From: Ohtaekwangia koreensis
Lineage (GTDB): Bacteria; Bacteroidota; Bacteroidia; Cytophagales; Cyclobacteriaceae
Direction: 5' to 3'
DNA: 64,000 nt
Assembly: GCF_900167975.1 (NCBI RefSeq)
Contig: NZ_FUZU01000001.1
Span: forward strand, 403,361 to 467,360
Every line of letters begins with the position of its first letter. Positions within the stretch are counted from its first letter, which is position 1. Position numbers and translations under genes: made by a program. Under the pieces are notes generated by a model. It was not told the DNA's origin. It was given only the letters and a program-made list of their open reading frames with translations, and ran no database searches. Shown here piece by piece: positions 36,075 to 44,469 of the stretch.

Positions 36075-37706
36075 ATGCCGAAAGGATTTTTCCAGGTTCC
36101 TGATCCGAGGAACGAACCCGTTCTGAATTATGCTCCCGGAAGTAAAGAGCGTGCTGCTTTAAAGAAAGCGATTGAAGAAGCCCGCGCACAAGAAACGGAC
36201 ATCCCCATGTATATCGGTGCGGAGGAGATTCGTACCGGAAATAAAAAACGATTGGCACCGCCACACGACCACAAGCATACACTTGGTTATTTTCATGAAG
36301 GTGATGCCGCGCACGTTGAACAAGCAATTGATGCGGCACTGGCGGCAAAAGAATTGTGGGCTAACCTGGATTGGGAGCATCGCGCTGCTATATTTCTGAA
36401 AGCTGCTGATTTACTTGCCGGCCCCTATAGATATAAGATTAACGCAGCAACCATGCTCGGGCAATCGAAGAGTCCTTTTCAGGCGGAGATAGATTCAGCG
36501 TGTGAGCTCATCGACTTCCTTCGCTTCAATGTATACTTCATGCAGCAGATATACCAGGAGCAACCCGCATCATCTCCCGGTGTCTGGAATCGAATGGAGT
36601 ATCGTCCGCTGGAAGGATTCACATTTGCATTAACACCTTTCAACTTTACAGCTATAGCGGGCAACCTGCCTGCGAGTATGGCACTGATGGGAAACACCGT
36701 TGTATGGAAACCAGCCTATACGCAGGTATATGCAGCCAACGTGATTATGCAAGTATTTAAAGAAGCCGGTCTGCCGGATGGTGTAATCAACCTCATTTAT
36801 GTTGATGGACCAGTAGCCGGTGAAGTGATCTTCAATCACAGAGATTTTGCCGGACTACATTTTACAGGAAGCACTGCCGTGTTCCAGAGTATGTGGAAGA
36901 CTATCGGACAGAATATACATAAGTATAAATCATACCCGCGCCTGGTGGGAGAAACAGGTGGTAAGGATTTTGTAATGGTGCACAAGAGTGCGAATGCAAA
37001 AGAAGTATCAACAGCACTTACACGCGGAGCGTTTGAATACCAGGGGCAGAAGTGTTCTGCAGCTTCACGCGCCTATATACCGTCCAACCTGTGGGAAGAT
37101 GTAAAGAAATATCTTCTGGAGGATTTGAAAACCTTCAAGATAGGCGGTACTGAAGATTTCGGAAACTTCTTCAATGCCGTGATCGATGAGCGTTCATTCG
37201 ATAAGATCGCAAGCTATATTGAACAAGCCCGTAAAAATCCGATGAATGAAATTATAGCGGGTGGTAAGTACGATAAATCAAAAGGATACTTTGTAGAGCC
37301 AACGGTAATTGAATCGAAAGATCCTTCTTCCGTAACTATGTGCGAAGAAATTTTCGGTCCGGTGCTGACTATATATGTATACCACGAAGAGAACTTTGAA
37401 GATACATTGGAGTTGGTTGATAAAACATCACCGTATGCTTTAACGGGTTCTATCATATCCAAAGATCGGTATGCCATTGAGCTTGCTACTAAAAAGCTTT
37501 CTAACGCTGCCGGTAACTTTTACATCAACGATAAGCCAACGGGTGCCGTAGTAGGACAACAACCTTTTGGTGGAGCGAGAGGTTCTGGTACCAACGACAA
37601 GGCTGGAGCAAAAGTAAATCTTCTCCGCTGGACATCACTTCGTACAATTAAGGAAACATTCGTGCCTCCGGTTGATTACCGTTATCCTTTCCTTGATAAA
37701 GAATAG
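36075..37706 (+). CDS. pruA: 1-pyrroline-5-carboxylate dehydrogenase (proline catabolism)
   Basis: 543 residues, the usual length for the stand-alone enzyme. The N-terminal PKGFFQVPDPRNEPVLNYAP is typical of P5C dehydrogenases. The NAD-binding region includes FTGSTAVFQSMWKTIG, the general-base Glu lies in LVGETGGKDFVMV and the catalytic Cys in YQGQKCSAASRAY. EEIFGPVLTIYVY and GAVVGQQPFGGARGSGTNDK are also family blocks. It oxidises glutamate semialdehyde to glutamate with NAD+. The partner proline dehydrogenase is not in the window. Confidence 0.97.
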   Translation: MPKGFFQVPDPRNEPVLNYAPGSKERAALKKAIEEARAQETDIPMYIGAEEIRTGNKKRLAPPHDHKHTLGYFHEGDAAHVEQAIDAALAAKELWANLDWEHRAAIFLKAADLLAGPYRYKINAATMLGQSKSPFQAEIDSACELIDFLRFNVYFMQQIYQEQPASSPGVWNRMEYRPLEGFTFALTPFNFTAIAGNLPASMALMGNTVVWKPAYTQVYAANVIMQVFKEAGLPDGVINLIYVDGPVAGEVIFNHRDFAGLHFTGSTAVFQSMWKTIGQNIHKYKSYPRLVGETGGKDFVMVHKSANAKEVSTALTRGAFEYQGQKCSAASRAYIPSNLWEDVKKYLLEDLKTFKIGGTEDFGNFFNAVIDERSFDKIASYIEQARKNPMNEIIAGGKYDKSKGYFVEPTVIESKDPSSVTMCEEIFGPVLTIYVYHEENFEDTLELVDKTSPYALTGSIISKDRYAIELATKKLSNAAGNFYINDKPTGAVVGQQPFGGARGSGTNDKAGAKVNLLRWTSLRTIKETFVPPVDYRYPFLDKE

Positions 37707-37756
37707 TCGGTGATCAAGATCTGTTAATAGATTAAACAGATAAACGTATATATGTA

Positions 37757-37790
37757 AAAAGCCCATGAATAAATTCATGGGCTTTTGTTT
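37757..37790. terminator. Bidirectional terminator between pruA and creD
   Basis: The long stem AAAAGCCCATGAAT / ATTCATGGGCTTTT has a two-base nominal loop, giving U tracts in both directions between convergent genes. Confidence 0.9.
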
Positions 37791-37806
37791 TGAAATGAAT
37801 GCCAGG

Positions 37807-39264
37807 CTATACCTTTTCTATAGCTACATCTTCTTCTTTATACCACTTTATATTTCTGGAGAAGTACATGATCAGCGCAAGCACGATAAACAAGCCTATG
37901 CTGCCGAGCAGTAATGAGTAATCCTGCAATTGAATGATCACGAAAATAAATCCGTAGACGAATACCAATACAGCGCCAAAGAACGTAACGAGTGCTGTGC
38001 GTTGTAAGAAGGTAAATGCATATAGACTGATCAACGCCACGGTTGCAGAAGAGGCTATCGCGTATGCTATATTGTAGCCCAAGTGCTCTGATAATGATAA
38101 CAGCAACGTATAGTATATGATCAACGCGACACCGATGAGTAAATATTGAAACGCGTGAATGCGAATCTTCTTTACAATTTCCACCAGAAATAATGATACG
38201 AACGTAAGTATAATAATCAACACACCATATTTAGCCGTGCGTATACTCTTCTGGTATTGATCTACTGGTATCAATAATTCTGTTCCAAAGTAAGAATCAG
38301 AAAAATCCTGTTCAGTGCCCGTCCACTCCTGTGCAAAAGGTCTGTTATAGTGTAGCACTTTCCACTTTGCAGCAAATCCTTTGTCTGTTACCTCGCGTGT
38401 CTCTGGCAGAAATTTTCCATTGAAGCTTGGGTTAGACCATGCACCCTGCAGTTTTACTTCAGTGGTTTTTCCGGTAGGTATAAAATTTAAGGAAGTGCTT
38501 CCTTTTATATTAAGTTGTGTTGATACTTCACCCGTAAAATCTTCAGCCTTCTGCCAGGGAAGCATAGCAATGATACCGGTTTTGTTTGTTGTGTTGGCCG
38601 TTGTGGCAGCATCCGGATAATATTGTCTATCGGAGTCTATATAATTGTTGGAAGCCTTCGCAGGCGTTGATACACCAAACCCGATTTGATTTGAGGGCTC
38701 GCTCGCCAATGCTACACTGCCTAATTTTAAAGAAGGATTCTCACGGATGCCGCGCAGATCGCTGATGCAGAGTACAAGGCGCGCTTCGTTCCAATGAACA
38801 TCTTTTTCATTGATGTTTAATTTCTTAAAATTCGGTCGCTGAAATGTAGTCTTGATGTTGATGGTAGATTCATATACTGCAGCGTCATATATACCACGGT
38901 GTAGCTTCTGCGGATTTACAGTGCCATCGGCTGTTAATGTTTCCGGAAGAAAGTATGCATCCTGTGTCCACTCACGTATCTCGATGCCATCTTTACCTTT
39001 ATCAATCTTCTCGCGGTTGGTAAACGGTATAACGAGTACAGGTCCTGCCAGCGTTTGGTCGCCCGACCACTTGGAAGTAATTTCACCAACTACTTCGTTG
39101 GCCCTGTATTGCCTTTCATGAATAATACTCTCGATCCACACCTGTGGAATGAGCAGTATCAATATTAAAAAACCAATCGCGAATAATTTGATAATAATTG
39201 ACTCACGAAACCAGGCGCCAATTTTTTCGAATAATGTTGTTCCTGCAGAAGGTAGTGTTTCCAT
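37807..39264 (-). CDS. creD: CreD-family inner-membrane protein
   Basis: 485 residues. An N-terminal helix (LFAIGFLILILLIPQVWI) precedes a large periplasmic domain with the family sequence WSGDQTLAGPVLVIPF, AVYESTINIKTTFQRPNF and LNFIPTGKTTEVKLQ, WKVLHYNRPFAQEW. Five or so helices follow at the C-terminus (VLIIILTFVSLFLVEIV onward). CreD confers colicin/beta-lactam-related phenotypes in Gammaproteobacteria; its biochemical role is unknown. Here it is the last gene of a four-gene minus-strand operon starting at 40867 with a membrane protein and a winged-helix regulator, an arrangement often seen for Bacteroidota creD. Confidence 0.93.
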   Translation of the reverse strand: METLPSAGTTLFEKIGAWFRESIIIKLFAIGFLILILLIPQVWIESIIHERQYRANEVVGEITSKWSGDQTLAGPVLVIPFTNREKIDKGKDGIEIREWTQDAYFLPETLTADGTVNPQKLHRGIYDAAVYESTINIKTTFQRPNFKKLNINEKDVHWNEARLVLCISDLRGIRENPSLKLGSVALASEPSNQIGFGVSTPAKASNNYIDSDRQYYPDAATTANTTNKTGIIAMLPWQKAEDFTGEVSTQLNIKGSTSLNFIPTGKTTEVKLQGAWSNPSFNGKFLPETREVTDKGFAAKWKVLHYNRPFAQEWTGTEQDFSDSYFGTELLIPVDQYQKSIRTAKYGVLIIILTFVSLFLVEIVKKIRIHAFQYLLIGVALIIYYTLLLSLSEHLGYNIAYAIASSATVALISLYAFTFLQRTALVTFFGAVLVFVYGFIFVIIQLQDYSLLLGSIGLFIVLALIMYFSRNIKWYKEEDVAIEKV

Positions 39265-39291
39265 ATAGACTTTAAGTTTTATATACTTTAA

Positions 39292-39891
39292 TTAGAGTTG
39301 ATGTGAGTTTCTTCGGTAGACCACCACCATGCGGGCCACCGTTGCTGAAGTACGGATGTGCCTGGTATAGTAATCCTTCATTTTTATAAATACATTCTTA
39401 AATAGCATATATACCAGCAGTAAACCACTGAGGTAGATGATGCCGCCTTCCACCCGCTGCATCCAAAAGGAATTTATCCAGGGCATGGAATCCTGAATGC
39501 GGAGGATAGGTAGTGCGCTGATGATGCGAACGGAACTGATGAAAATAGTAAGTATAAAGGAGGCGAGTAAAACGCCTATGTATATAGATATAGCCTGCCA
39601 GCTTTTAAAGATGTGGTACGGAACGGTAAAAGAGATCAGACAGAAAATGATGATGAAGAAATTCTCTCCGGAAAATGAACGGTCCAAGGTGATGTTGAGA
39701 TCGGGAAAGTAAAAACCACTTTGAGTAGAGAGCGCCTGTTGATCCAGCGCAACTTCCAGAAATGTACTGGTAGGGTTCAGCATCAGGATCATTTCACCAG
39801 AGGCGATTCCCTTTAGCAGAATTCGTAGAACGATGGCTGTAATAATGGTAATGCAAAACCATAAAGCTGTTTTGTTGATCAGTTTTTTCAT
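39292..39891 (-). CDS. Exosortase-K-like membrane protein lacking catalytic Cys and His
   Basis: 199 residues, about five helices. The sequence YFPDLNITLDRSFSGENFF aligns with the exosortase K core where family members read SCSG; the Cys is Phe here (TTT at 39673-39675, one base from TGT). The Arg of the triad is kept in SSVRIIS. In the third motif WMQRVEGGIIYL the family His position appears to be Gln. It is therefore predicted to be inactive as a transpeptidase/protease, unless other residues serve. It lies 27 bp upstream of creD in the same operon. The family assignment is from memory of the motif and needs an HMM check. Confidence 0.6.
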   Translation of the reverse strand: MKKLINKTALWFCITIITAIVLRILLKGIASGEMILMLNPTSTFLEVALDQQALSTQSGFYFPDLNITLDRSFSGENFFIIIFCLISFTVPYHIFKSWQAISIYIGVLLASFILTIFISSVRIISALPILRIQDSMPWINSFWMQRVEGGIIYLSGLLLVYMLFKNVFIKMKDYYTRHIRTSATVARMVVVYRRNSHQL

Positions 39892-39947
39892 GGTGCTATT
39901 GTTTATTTAAAAGTACTTTCATTTTCAAAGTATATATACAAAAAAAA

Positions 39948-40247
39948 TTATTTCTGCTGTTTTACAACAGCCTCCAATGCATCCAGGTGTTTTTTGAAAG
40001 CATTGCGCCCGCGCTCGCTAATTTTATATTTCGTATTCGGTTTTCTATCCACAAATGATTTTGAAATAGATATATATTTCTCACGCTCCAGTGCTTTGAT
40101 ATGCGATGCCAGGTTTCCATCGGTAACGTTCAGCATCTCCTTCAGTGCACTGAATTCAAATCCATCGTTCGTAACCAAGACTGACATGATCTGCAACCTG
40201 ATACGATGCTCCAATACTTTATCCAGATTGTCGAACGGATTCTTCAC
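39948..40247 (-). CDS. Winged-helix DNA-binding transcriptional regulator
   Basis: 99 residues. It begins LDKVLEHRIRLQIMSVLVTN, followed by FEFSALKEMLNVTDGNLASH (helix-turn-helix), IKALEREKYISISKSFVDRK (wing) and KYKISERGRNAFKKHL. This is the small MarR/PadR-like winged-helix group ('transcriptional regulator' of about 100 aa). Its start overlaps the stop of the upstream membrane-protein gene by 4 bp. It likely controls the operon ending in creD. Confidence 0.9.
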   Translation of the reverse strand: MKNPFDNLDKVLEHRIRLQIMSVLVTNDGFEFSALKEMLNVTDGNLASHIKALEREKYISISKSFVDRKPNTKYKISERGRNAFKKHLDALEAVVKQQK

Positions 40248-40867
40248 TTGTCGTATTTATTATACATGATGGCTCCATATATAATGTGAAGCACACCAAA
40301 TCCTATCGTCCAGAAAATCAATCCAAATCCCGGAAGGCTAGCCGAAATCAATCCCAGTATAATTTCACAAAAGCCCAGGTATCTTATTTCATCAAATGTA
40401 TTTATACTTCCTTGTATAAGGGCGAGTCCGTAAAATATAAGACAAGCCGGGGCCGCTAATCCGAAGTGGCCAGTATATAGCATGATCAGTATAAAGATTC
40501 CGCCTGCTACCAGCGGAATTGCCATATTGAAGAGCAGTCTTTTGCTGGTTGCAGTCCAAAGTTTTAATCCATGCTTTTTAGCCTTCTTGCTACTAAGCCA
40601 TAGTCCGGTAGTGATAGATGCAATCAATACGATAGTAGCGATAAGAACCAGTTTGGAAAGCGCTTCCGGAGTTTGCAGCGAATAGGTACGGTAATTAATC
40701 GGCGAGATCGGATAATGAATAGTGAAGTATGCTATGGTAGCACCGGTCAATGCATAAATTCCGGCCAGCACTCCCGATAATCCACTCAGAGAAATGAATT
40801 TCGCGGAACGCTCCATGATCGTCCGGATGGAAGCAATGTCTTTTTCGTACTCCTGGATTTCTTTCAT
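40244..40867 (-). CDS. Multi-pass membrane protein, 207 aa
   Basis: A cytoplasmic start (MKEIQEYEKDIASIRTIMERSAKF) is followed by about six transmembrane segments in two-helix pairs (LSGVLAGIYALTGATIAYF; LVLIATIVLIASITTGLWL; AIPLVAGGIFILIMLY; and the C-terminal FGLIFWTIGFGVLHIIYGAIMY). The family is common in Bacteroidota next to small winged-helix regulators, but its function is unknown. It is the first gene of the operon with regulator, exosortase-like protein and CreD. Confidence 0.8.
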   Translation of the reverse strand: MKEIQEYEKDIASIRTIMERSAKFISLSGLSGVLAGIYALTGATIAYFTIHYPISPINYRTYSLQTPEALSKLVLIATIVLIASITTGLWLSSKKAKKHGLKLWTATSKRLLFNMAIPLVAGGIFILIMLYTGHFGLAAPACLIFYGLALIQGSINTFDEIRYLGFCEIILGLISASLPGFGLIFWTIGFGVLHIIYGAIMYNKYDK

Positions 40868-40934
40868 TTGAAAGTACTTTGTGGTGCAAAGTTAATCAAC
40901 GAATTGAAACTTGCAAGTGAGCCGTAAATCCAAT

Positions 40935-41030
40935 TGCACGGAGAGCACAAAGAAAGGCACAAAGGGACACAAAGGCTTTGAGAAACTCTGCGGCTTCTTT
41001 GTGAACTTTGTGCTTCTGGATTTTAAAATA
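40935..41030. repeat. Intergenic element of CACAAAG/CTTTGTG repeats able to fold as a long imperfect hairpin
   Basis: The left side has AGCACAAAGAAAGGCACAAAG and CACAAAGG; the right side has CTTCTTTGTGAACTTTGTGCTT. The two halves are complementary over much of their length. It lies between two gene ends/starts and encodes nothing visible. Confidence 0.6.
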
Positions 41031-41054
41031 AGAGATAAACCGTGATCTTCACAA

Positions 41055-41942
41055 TTAACGCTTACCCGTTTTATAGCCGAGGCGTTCGAGCCACTTCACA
41101 CTCAGCCACGGCCACGTATTTAACACCGGATCTTTCGGAGCCATGCCGAAGCCATGTCCGCCATGATCGTAGATGAGGAGGCTTGTAGGTATATTATGTT
41201 TGCGTAGCGCCTGGTAGAAGAGTATACCATTTTCCGGCGGCACTGCGCCATCATCGTTCGCATATACCAGGAAGGTAGGAGGAGTATGTTTGTCAACACG
41301 GTTTTGAGTCGAGAGAGAATCCACCAGCGCTGTATCCGGATTTTTCCCCAGCAACATCTCGCGACTACCTCTGTGCGCAGGCGCACCAGCCAACGTAATC
41401 ACCGGATATATAAGTATAGAAAACGCAGGGCGCGTACTCCACTGCTCCAACACATTCTTCGATTTCTTGTTGGCGGGTAGATGCATCGTTGTAGCCATAG
41501 ACGCCAGGTGTCCGCCAGCCGAGAACCCCAGAATGCCCACACGCTCCGGATCAAACTTCCACTCCTTTGCCCGCGACTTGATGATGCGCAGAGCCGTAGT
41601 AACATCGCGATACTGGTCCGGATGGCGGTGCCCCGACTGATCACCTATATTTAACCGATAGTGCAACACAAAAGCATCAAACCCATACTGATTATAAAAC
41701 TGCGCTACATCTTTACCCTCGTGGCCCAGTGCCAGGTTGGTATAGCCACCGCCGGGGCAAACCAATATAGCCGAACCATTGGCCGAATCAGGGTTAGCCT
41801 TATAGTATTCGAAATACGGAGCCTCCTTATCTTTTTCAAAACCATCGATGGTAACTTTTTCGCTGGCAGGGTATAGAAAGATTTTTTCTTGTGCGTGCAA
41901 GGTCATGGTGCTTATCAGGTATATCAGAAACAGCGCTCTCAT
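41055..41942 (-). CDS. Exported alpha/beta-hydrolase, acetylxylan/acetyl esterase-like
   Basis: 295 residues with a short signal peptide (MRALFLIYLISTMTLHAQ). The oxyanion-hole region is AILVCPGGGYTNLALGHEG, the nucleophile Ser lies in VGILGFSAGGHLASM, the Asp in YANDDGAVPPENG and the His in DHGGHGFGM. This matches the BD-FAE/acetylesterase group used to deacetylate plant polysaccharides or simple acetyl esters. It is transcribed divergently from the RadC-like gene. Confidence 0.88.
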   Translation of the reverse strand: MRALFLIYLISTMTLHAQEKIFLYPASEKVTIDGFEKDKEAPYFEYYKANPDSANGSAILVCPGGGYTNLALGHEGKDVAQFYNQYGFDAFVLHYRLNIGDQSGHRHPDQYRDVTTALRIIKSRAKEWKFDPERVGILGFSAGGHLASMATTMHLPANKKSKNVLEQWSTRPAFSILIYPVITLAGAPAHRGSREMLLGKNPDTALVDSLSTQNRVDKHTPPTFLVYANDDGAVPPENGILFYQALRKHNIPTSLLIYDHGGHGFGMAPKDPVLNTWPWLSVKWLERLGYKTGKR

Positions 41943-42090
41943 AAAATTAACGGATTATTATGGGAGGGAATATAATACGATTCGCGATAATAAGAATCCT
42001 GTGGCACGGATGTGCGGACAATCTTTATCGCGAGCGGTAACTTCCAAGGGCTTCTTCATAACTTTGTTGCTGAATTTATATATTGCAAAT

Positions 42091-42699
42091 ATGAACGTTC
42101 GCCTATCATCTGCACATAAGATCAAGGTTCTTAACTCGGCCGATATATTTACCATTATGCAAACCATTCTGCTGCGCGAGAATAAAATCCGCAGAAGTCA
42201 GGAACACTTTTGGGTAATAGGGTTGAACAACGCCAGCAAAATACTTTTTATAGAGCTGGTGAGTCTTGGAGCCACCAACCGCGTAGAGATAGCACCGGCA
42301 GAAGTATTTCGCATGGCCATCTATAAAGCTGCCGTAAAGATGATCCTCGTACACAACCACCCGAGCGGCAGCGTAAAGATATCGGAAGCCGACCGCGACT
42401 TTACCGACCGCATGATAAAATCCGGCAACATGCTGGCCGTAGAAGTACTCGACCACCTCGTAATAACCGAAGAGAGCTACACCAGCTTCGCAGATATAGG
42501 TATAATGGACGAACTAAAACAAAGCGGCCGCTACGAGTTAATCGATAAAGAAAAAGGTTGGCTGCAAGAAATGAAGTTGGAGGCAGAGCGTGATAAAGAA
42601 CGGAAAGACATGGCCAGGAAAATGAAAGAGGAGGGTATAGATACAGACACCATCCAGCGAATAACGCAGCTACGCAAGATTGATATTAAGAAGCTATAG
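42091..42699 (+). CDS. radC: RadC-family JAB-domain protein
   Basis: 202 residues from the ATG at 42091 (MNVRLSSAHKIKVLNSADI); an open frame extends to 41848 but runs into the upstream divergent gene. The JAMM metalloprotease-like site is seen in LVHNHPSGSVKISEADRDFT with a preceding Glu in LFIELVSLG. It lacks the N-terminal helix-hairpin-helix of housekeeping RadC, as is usual for Bacteroidota mobile-element versions. A charged C-terminal extension (RDKERKDMARKMKEEGID ... ITQLRKIDIKKL) is unusual and resembles the tail of Rpn/PDDEXK-type transposases. It marks the left edge of the accessory island. Confidence 0.88.
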   Translation: MNVRLSSAHKIKVLNSADIFTIMQTILLRENKIRRSQEHFWVIGLNNASKILFIELVSLGATNRVEIAPAEVFRMAIYKAAVKMILVHNHPSGSVKISEADRDFTDRMIKSGNMLAVEVLDHLVITEESYTSFADIGIMDELKQSGRYELIDKEKGWLQEMKLEAERDKERKDMARKMKEEGIDTDTIQRITQLRKIDIKKL

Positions 42700-42716
42700 A
42701 TATAAGTAAATATTAA

Positions 42717-42830
42717 GGGCGTGCCCCTACGGGTCGGGCTATCCGCTACAAGTCCTCGCAGCCATTCGCACACCCCTGCCCACGCTCCGGGCTTTCCGCT
42801 ACTATCCCTCACGCGGAGTATAACTACTAA
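42717..42830. repeat. Non-coding element resembling a dispersed Bacteroidota repeat
   Basis: A GC-rich block in AT-rich surroundings. It contains GGGCGTGCCCCTACGGGTCG, GGGCTATCCGCTACAAG and, further on, CCGGGCTTTCCGCTACTATC and CCTCACGC. The parallel GGGCT(A/T)TCCGCTAC segments make it internally repetitive. I recall similar non-coding blocks in other Bacteroidota genomes, but cannot verify here. Confidence 0.45.
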
Positions 42831-42899
42831 TTGAGTTTTTGCTAAATGATTGCGTACCAAGATTTGCAATCTAATTTATAGTTATATATATTCACATCG

Positions 42900-42947
42900 A
42901 GCCCATCTTTTGGCTACTTGAATAAAGTAGGCAGAGGATGGGCTTTG
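42900..42947 (+). terminator. Terminator-like stem-loop at the start of the accessory island
   Basis: The outer stem AGCCCATC / GATGGGCT encloses an inner stem CTACTT / AAGTAG. It is followed by TTGTTG rather than a pure T run. The left arm overlaps the CCCATCTTTTGG portion of the recurring intergenic module. Confidence 0.5.
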
Positions 42948-43109
42948 TTGTATATCCTAACAGATAAATGTTTAGTATCAGCTTATACCTTCGGAAACTG
43001 AAATGCGCTATTGGGAAAGAAAAGTATGGTGTTGGGAAATTTGGTAATGAGATGATAGTGCTTCCAAGTTAATTTACTGTTGACTGTTGGATAATGTTCG
43101 AAATATTTA

Positions 43110-43209
43110 CATATAGCTTATCTTTTGGGTTAAAGACTTAACGAATATATTCGATAACAATGCTTATATAGGCAACGGTATTCTTAATTATCTGAGCGCT
43201 GGCAGCAAT
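43110..43209 (+). repeat. Recurring intergenic module, copy upstream of the ATPase gene
   Basis: Contains CTTATCTTTTGGGTTAAAG, then TATAGGCAACGGTATTCTTA and GAGCGCTGGCAGCAAT, 12 bp before the ATPase ATG. The layout equals the copies at 47248, 54476, 55302, 60225 and 60655. Confidence 0.55.
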
Positions 43210-43221
43210 ATTAAATTAAAA

Positions 43222-44469
43222 ATGGCAGACCTACGATTTAAAATGTTGACACTTACAAACTGGAAACAGTTTAGTAAAGTTGACATAGAATTTCATCCTA
43301 ATTTGACTGTATTAACAGGAGCCAACGGAAGCGGCAAGACTACAATGTTGAATATACTATCACGGCATTTTGGGTGGGAGCATTCTGAGCTAGCGACACC
43401 TGCTAAGGATGAAGAGACTGGGATATTTAAATTCTTTACTAGATTTTTCAAGAGCCCCTCAAAAAGCAATGATAACCAGATCGGAGAACTACATTATTCA
43501 AACAGTAACAAAGCAACATTAACAATTCCTTCTAACAATTCTCCGCAATATCAAATAGCGATAAACGGACGACAAACTATAAAAGGCATTAGTATACCAT
43601 CGCATCGTTCTACCTACTTTTATCGTCAGGTGTCACAAATCTCAACTACAAAACGGAGCAAGCAAGAGGCGTTCAATTTAGTTAAGGATTCTAGTATAAA
43701 TTTCTTCTATGGCAGTGGTGGCCAAACTAGCAGTTTTTACATTAAAGAAACATTGCTGAATTGGGCGATTGGAGGAGAAGGCAATAAATTCATAGAGGCT
43801 GACAAAGAACTGCAGGATTATTTTTTGGGATTTCAAACAGTTCTTTCAAAAGTACTTCCTCGAACTTTGGGGTTTAAAGAAATTACTATAAGAAATTATG
43901 AAATCGTACTTATAACTGATTCCGGAGACTTTATGTTGGACGCTGTGTCAGGTGGAGTGAGTGCAATTATCGATTTGGCTTGGCAAATTTATACATTTAC
44001 AAATAAGGGAGATGAGTTCATGACAGTGCTAATTGATGAGGTAGAGAATCACCTTCACCCCAATATGCAAAGATCGATTTTACCAGATCTATTAATTGCT
44101 TTTCCTAATACCCAGTTTATAGTTTCCACTCATAGCCCGTTAATAGTCGGCTCAGTAAAAGATTCAAATGTATACGCCTTTAGACATGTTAAAAACGAAC
44201 AGTCTCAACTAAGAGTGGCTAATGAAAAATTAGACTTGGTTAATAAGGCTAAAACTGCAACAGAAATTTTGAATGAAGTTCTTGGAGTACCCTTTACCAT
44301 GCCACTTTGGGTTGAAGCAAGTATAAATGAAATTGTTGACAAGTATTCTAAAGAAGCTATAAGTGAAGACTCGTTTGATAAGATGAGAAATGAACTAAAG
44401 CAGATTGGATTGGAAGATATGATGCCTGAAGCGATGAAAAATATTCTGAAGGATGATAAAACTGACTAA
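43222..44469 (+). CDS. ptuA: AAA (ABC-type) ATPase, PtuA-like component of a Septu-like defence pair
   Basis: 415 residues. Walker A is in LTVLTGANGSGKTTMLNIL, the signature-like region is DAVSGGVSAIIDLAWQIYTF, Walker B is FMTVLIDEVENHLHPNMQRS and the H-loop is FIVSTHSPLIVGS. This is the overcoming-lysogenization/AAA_21 type of ATPase found in anti-phage modules. The following gene is an HNH nuclease overlapping by 17 bp. ATPase plus HNH is the composition of Septu (PtuA-PtuB). The protein is somewhat shorter than many PtuA proteins. No reverse transcriptase is nearby, so it is not a retron-associated version. Confidence 0.8.
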   Translation: MADLRFKMLTLTNWKQFSKVDIEFHPNLTVLTGANGSGKTTMLNILSRHFGWEHSELATPAKDEETGIFKFFTRFFKSPSKSNDNQIGELHYSNSNKATLTIPSNNSPQYQIAINGRQTIKGISIPSHRSTYFYRQVSQISTTKRSKQEAFNLVKDSSINFFYGSGGQTSSFYIKETLLNWAIGGEGNKFIEADKELQDYFLGFQTVLSKVLPRTLGFKEITIRNYEIVLITDSGDFMLDAVSGGVSAIIDLAWQIYTFTNKGDEFMTVLIDEVENHLHPNMQRSILPDLLIAFPNTQFIVSTHSPLIVGSVKDSNVYAFRHVKNEQSQLRVANEKLDLVNKAKTATEILNEVLGVPFTMPLWVEASINEIVDKYSKEAISEDSFDKMRNELKQIGLEDMMPEAMKNILKDDKTD

